Source: a bacterium (GTDB lineage: Bacteria > Cyanobacteriota > Vampirovibrionia > Obscuribacterales > Obscuribacteraceae). From it: DNA of 7,565 nt. Of this stretch, positions 6,681 to 7,565 are shown piece after piece. Made by a program: the position numbers and the translations under genes. The stretch lies in assembly GCA_030431355.1 (NCBI GenBank), contig JAUIJG010000262.1, positions 1-7,565 on the forward strand, written 5' to 3'. Numbering within the stretch: the stretch's first letter is position 1; the number at the start of each line of letters is the position of its first letter. Below the pieces are notes generated by a model. The model made no database searches, was not told the DNA's origin, and was given only the letters and a program-made list of their open reading frames with translations.

Positions 6681-7218
6681 CACCACATCCGACACCAATG
6701 CCGGTAAAGACTTCTCCTTTGTCGTTGGAAAAGTAGTCGGTTTTAGAGGCTTGAAAGGAGAGTTAAAAATCAGCCCTTCAACTAATAGCCCCGACATACT
6801 TCTTGCCCTGGAGTCAGTCAGAATCGGAAGCGGCGCCGACAGTGCCGAAGAAGCGACGGTAAAATCGGTTTCGGTAAATAACCGTTCCCTGCTCATCCAA
6901 CTAGATCAGTATCCCGATAGAACCAGCTCAGAAGGTTTAAAAGATAAAGTACTTTTCACCCAACCGGATCAGCTCCTGGAGTTGGAAGAAAATCAGTGGT
7001 GGGTTAACGACCTGGTCGGACTGAAAGTCGTTGATAGCCAGGCAAATGAGCTTGGTAGAGTCTCAGATATTTACGGGAACGATGGAGAATTTCTCGAAAT
7101 TGAATTGAAAGTTTCCGGAGAAAAAAGATTGGTACCCTTCGTAAAAGCAATCGTCCCAAGAGTGGATATGGAATCAGGGGTTCTCGAGGTCAATCCTCCA
7201 CCGGGCTTACTGGACTGA
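6658..7218 (+). CDS. rimM: Ribosome maturation factor RimM
   Basis: RimM binds ribosomal protein uS19 and assists maturation of the 30S subunit head and 16S rRNA processing in the cytoplasm. The N-terminal RimM beta-barrel spans about 20-100 and opens with VGKVVGFRGLKGELKI (23-38), the family hallmark. The C-terminal PRC-barrel-like domain spans about 113-183, with WWVNDLVGLKVVD, LGRVSDIYG and LVPFVKAIVPRVD followed by the characteristic ending GVLEVNPPPGLLD. The length (186 aa) is typical, with a polar N-terminal extension of about 18 residues. The only plausible start is the ATG at 6658, inside the last 23 nt of ubiX, with just a purine stretch (AGAGAAG) directly against it. Translation is therefore probably coupled to ubiX. 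rimM usually neighbours rpsP, trmD or rplS, and none of these is seen here. Confidence 0.95.
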   Translation: MKSKESNNTTSDTNAGKDFSFVVGKVVGFRGLKGELKISPSTNSPDILLALESVRIGSGADSAEEATVKSVSVNNRSLLIQLDQYPDRTSSEGLKDKVLFTQPDQLLELEENQWWVNDLVGLKVVDSQANELGRVSDIYGNDGEFLEIELKVSGEKRLVPFVKAIVPRVDMESGVLEVNPPPGLLD

Positions 7219-7267
7219 AGTAATTTTCGGCTTAGCTTAAGTTCTGATTAGAGAACCACTTTGCCCC

Positions 7268-7302
7268 TTGATTACCAGACAAATATACACTATTTTTATA
7301 AA
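7268..7302 (+). promoter_or_regulatory. Possible sigma-70-type promoter for the downstream gene
   Basis: TTGATT (7268-7273) is followed after exactly 17 nt by TATTTT (7291-7296); each matches 4 of 6 consensus bases. TATAAA (7297-7302) is a better -10 by itself but lacks a spaced -35. In either case transcription would start near 7303-7310, leaving a leader of about 120-130 nt before the ATG at 7431. Confidence 0.28.
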
Positions 7303-7334
7303 GCGAATTCCAATAGAATATACAAACGAAATAG

Positions 7335-7388
7335 ATGCGATGCATGGCAGCCGTCAGGTGAAAAGTCTCTGCATATCGCATGGCTGTT
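7335..7388 (+). promoter_or_regulatory. Two overlapping inverted repeats in a putative 5' leader
   Basis: ATGCGATGCA (7335-7344) pairs with TGCATATCGCAT (7370-7381) as ten base pairs with a 2-nt bulge and a 25-nt loop. GGCAGCC (7346-7352), inside that loop, can pair with GGCTGTT (7382-7388), seven pairs including two G-U. The two hairpins interleave, so in a simple fold they exclude each other. GCATGGC also occurs as a direct repeat (7342-7348 and 7378-7384). This could be a switching leader RNA or a repressor operator. No T-tract follows, so it is not a terminator. No known riboswitch class is recognised. Confidence 0.3.
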
Positions 7389-7430
7389 TGGTGGCTCTAA
7401 ACTGACAACTCGACCGCGAAGAAAAACGAT

Positions 7431-7565
7431 ATGATGCAAATCACCGCTCCGAATCTTTTCATAGACACACAGAACAACAGTAGAAGCAACGCTGACCTAG
7501 AAATTCATTTACCAACTTTGAAAGTTGTCTCCTACAACGGCTCTGGCAAGAATACCGGGGTGCCA
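7431..7565 (+). CDS. 5' part of an unidentified gene, cut by the window edge
   Basis: An open frame starts at ATG 7431 (or the adjacent ATG 7434) and stays open to the last base, giving 45 residues with no stop. The last in-frame stop upstream is TAA at 7398-7400. The visible sequence begins MMQITAPNLFIDTQNN and continues with a polar stretch and LPTLKVVSYNGSGKNTGVP. There is no signal peptide or membrane segment, and I do not recognise the family. It does not look like trmD, the common rimM neighbour. The ribosome binding site is weak (GAAG at 7418-7421). Support comes from the open frame, its position after a plausible promoter and leader, and the shared strand. The short length makes the call uncertain. 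Confidence 0.5.
   Translation, partial: MMQITAPNLFIDTQNNSRSNADLEIHLPTLKVVSYNGSGKNTGVP

Larger units (their letters stand above)
7219..7430 (+). other. Intergenic region between rimM and the last partial gene
   Basis: This is the longest non-coding stretch in the window (212 bp). It is AT-rich from about 7265 to 7335. It contains a weak hairpin, GTTCT-GATTAG-AGAAC (7240-7255), with no T-tract, so it is not a convincing rimM terminator. Further along are a possible promoter and a pair of overlapping inverted repeats, listed separately. I see no tRNA or recognisable riboswitch. Confidence 0.7.

Noticed and set aside
6231..6896. Minus-strand open frame of 221 codons across the ubiX-rimM junction
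   Set aside because: Both plus-strand genes are unmistakable family members, and the antisense product has no recognisable motif.
7240..7255. Hairpin GTTCT-GATTAG-AGAAC as a rimM terminator
   Set aside because: It has only a 5-bp AT-rich stem and no following T-tract.

Overview
The window is a fully plus-strand, gene-dense stretch of bacterial chromosome with seven complete genes and the start of an eighth. Base composition is close to balanced. I see no rRNA, tRNA, CRISPR array, transposase or prophage gene. Only two genes belong to families I can name with confidence: ubiX (flavin prenyltransferase) and rimM (16S rRNA processing factor). The rest are secreted or membrane proteins of unassigned function. 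Large exported TPR proteins, acidic linkers and orphan small membrane proteins would fit a Melainabacteria/Vampirovibrionia relative such as the Obscuribacterales. That placement is an impression from memory and was not tested.

Layout. Positions 13-1866 and 1847-3976 hold two large proteins, each with a Sec-type signal sequence followed by an array of tetratricopeptide (TPR) helical repeats. The second starts inside the end of the first, so they are probably co-transcribed and translationally coupled. The second carries a long acidic Glu/Thr linker, part of which is encoded by six consecutive 9-nt units. After an 80-bp gap come two small proteins with two predicted membrane helices each (4057-4473 and 4496-4732), both with clear AGGAG ribosome binding sites. 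Next is a secreted protein (4776-5972) whose spaced motifs resemble the beta-rich C-terminal domain of VirB10/TrbI/ComB10 proteins, with no secretion-system partner in view. Then come ubiX (5997-6680) and rimM (6658-7218), overlapping by 23 nt. A 212-bp intergenic region with a possible promoter and two competing hairpins precedes a gene that runs off the right edge (from 7431).

How the genes may work together. The first five look like an envelope cluster: two exported TPR scaffold proteins, two small inner-membrane proteins and an exported beta-rich protein. This rests on adjacency, shared strand, tight spacing and export signals only. ubiX and rimM are housekeeping genes that appear coupled to each other. 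The pairing is odd because rimM usually sits with rpsP and trmD. The best candidates for something undescribed are the five-gene envelope cluster (especially the VirB10-like protein without a type IV secretion context), the possible leaderless start of ubiX, and the structured leader before the final partial gene.
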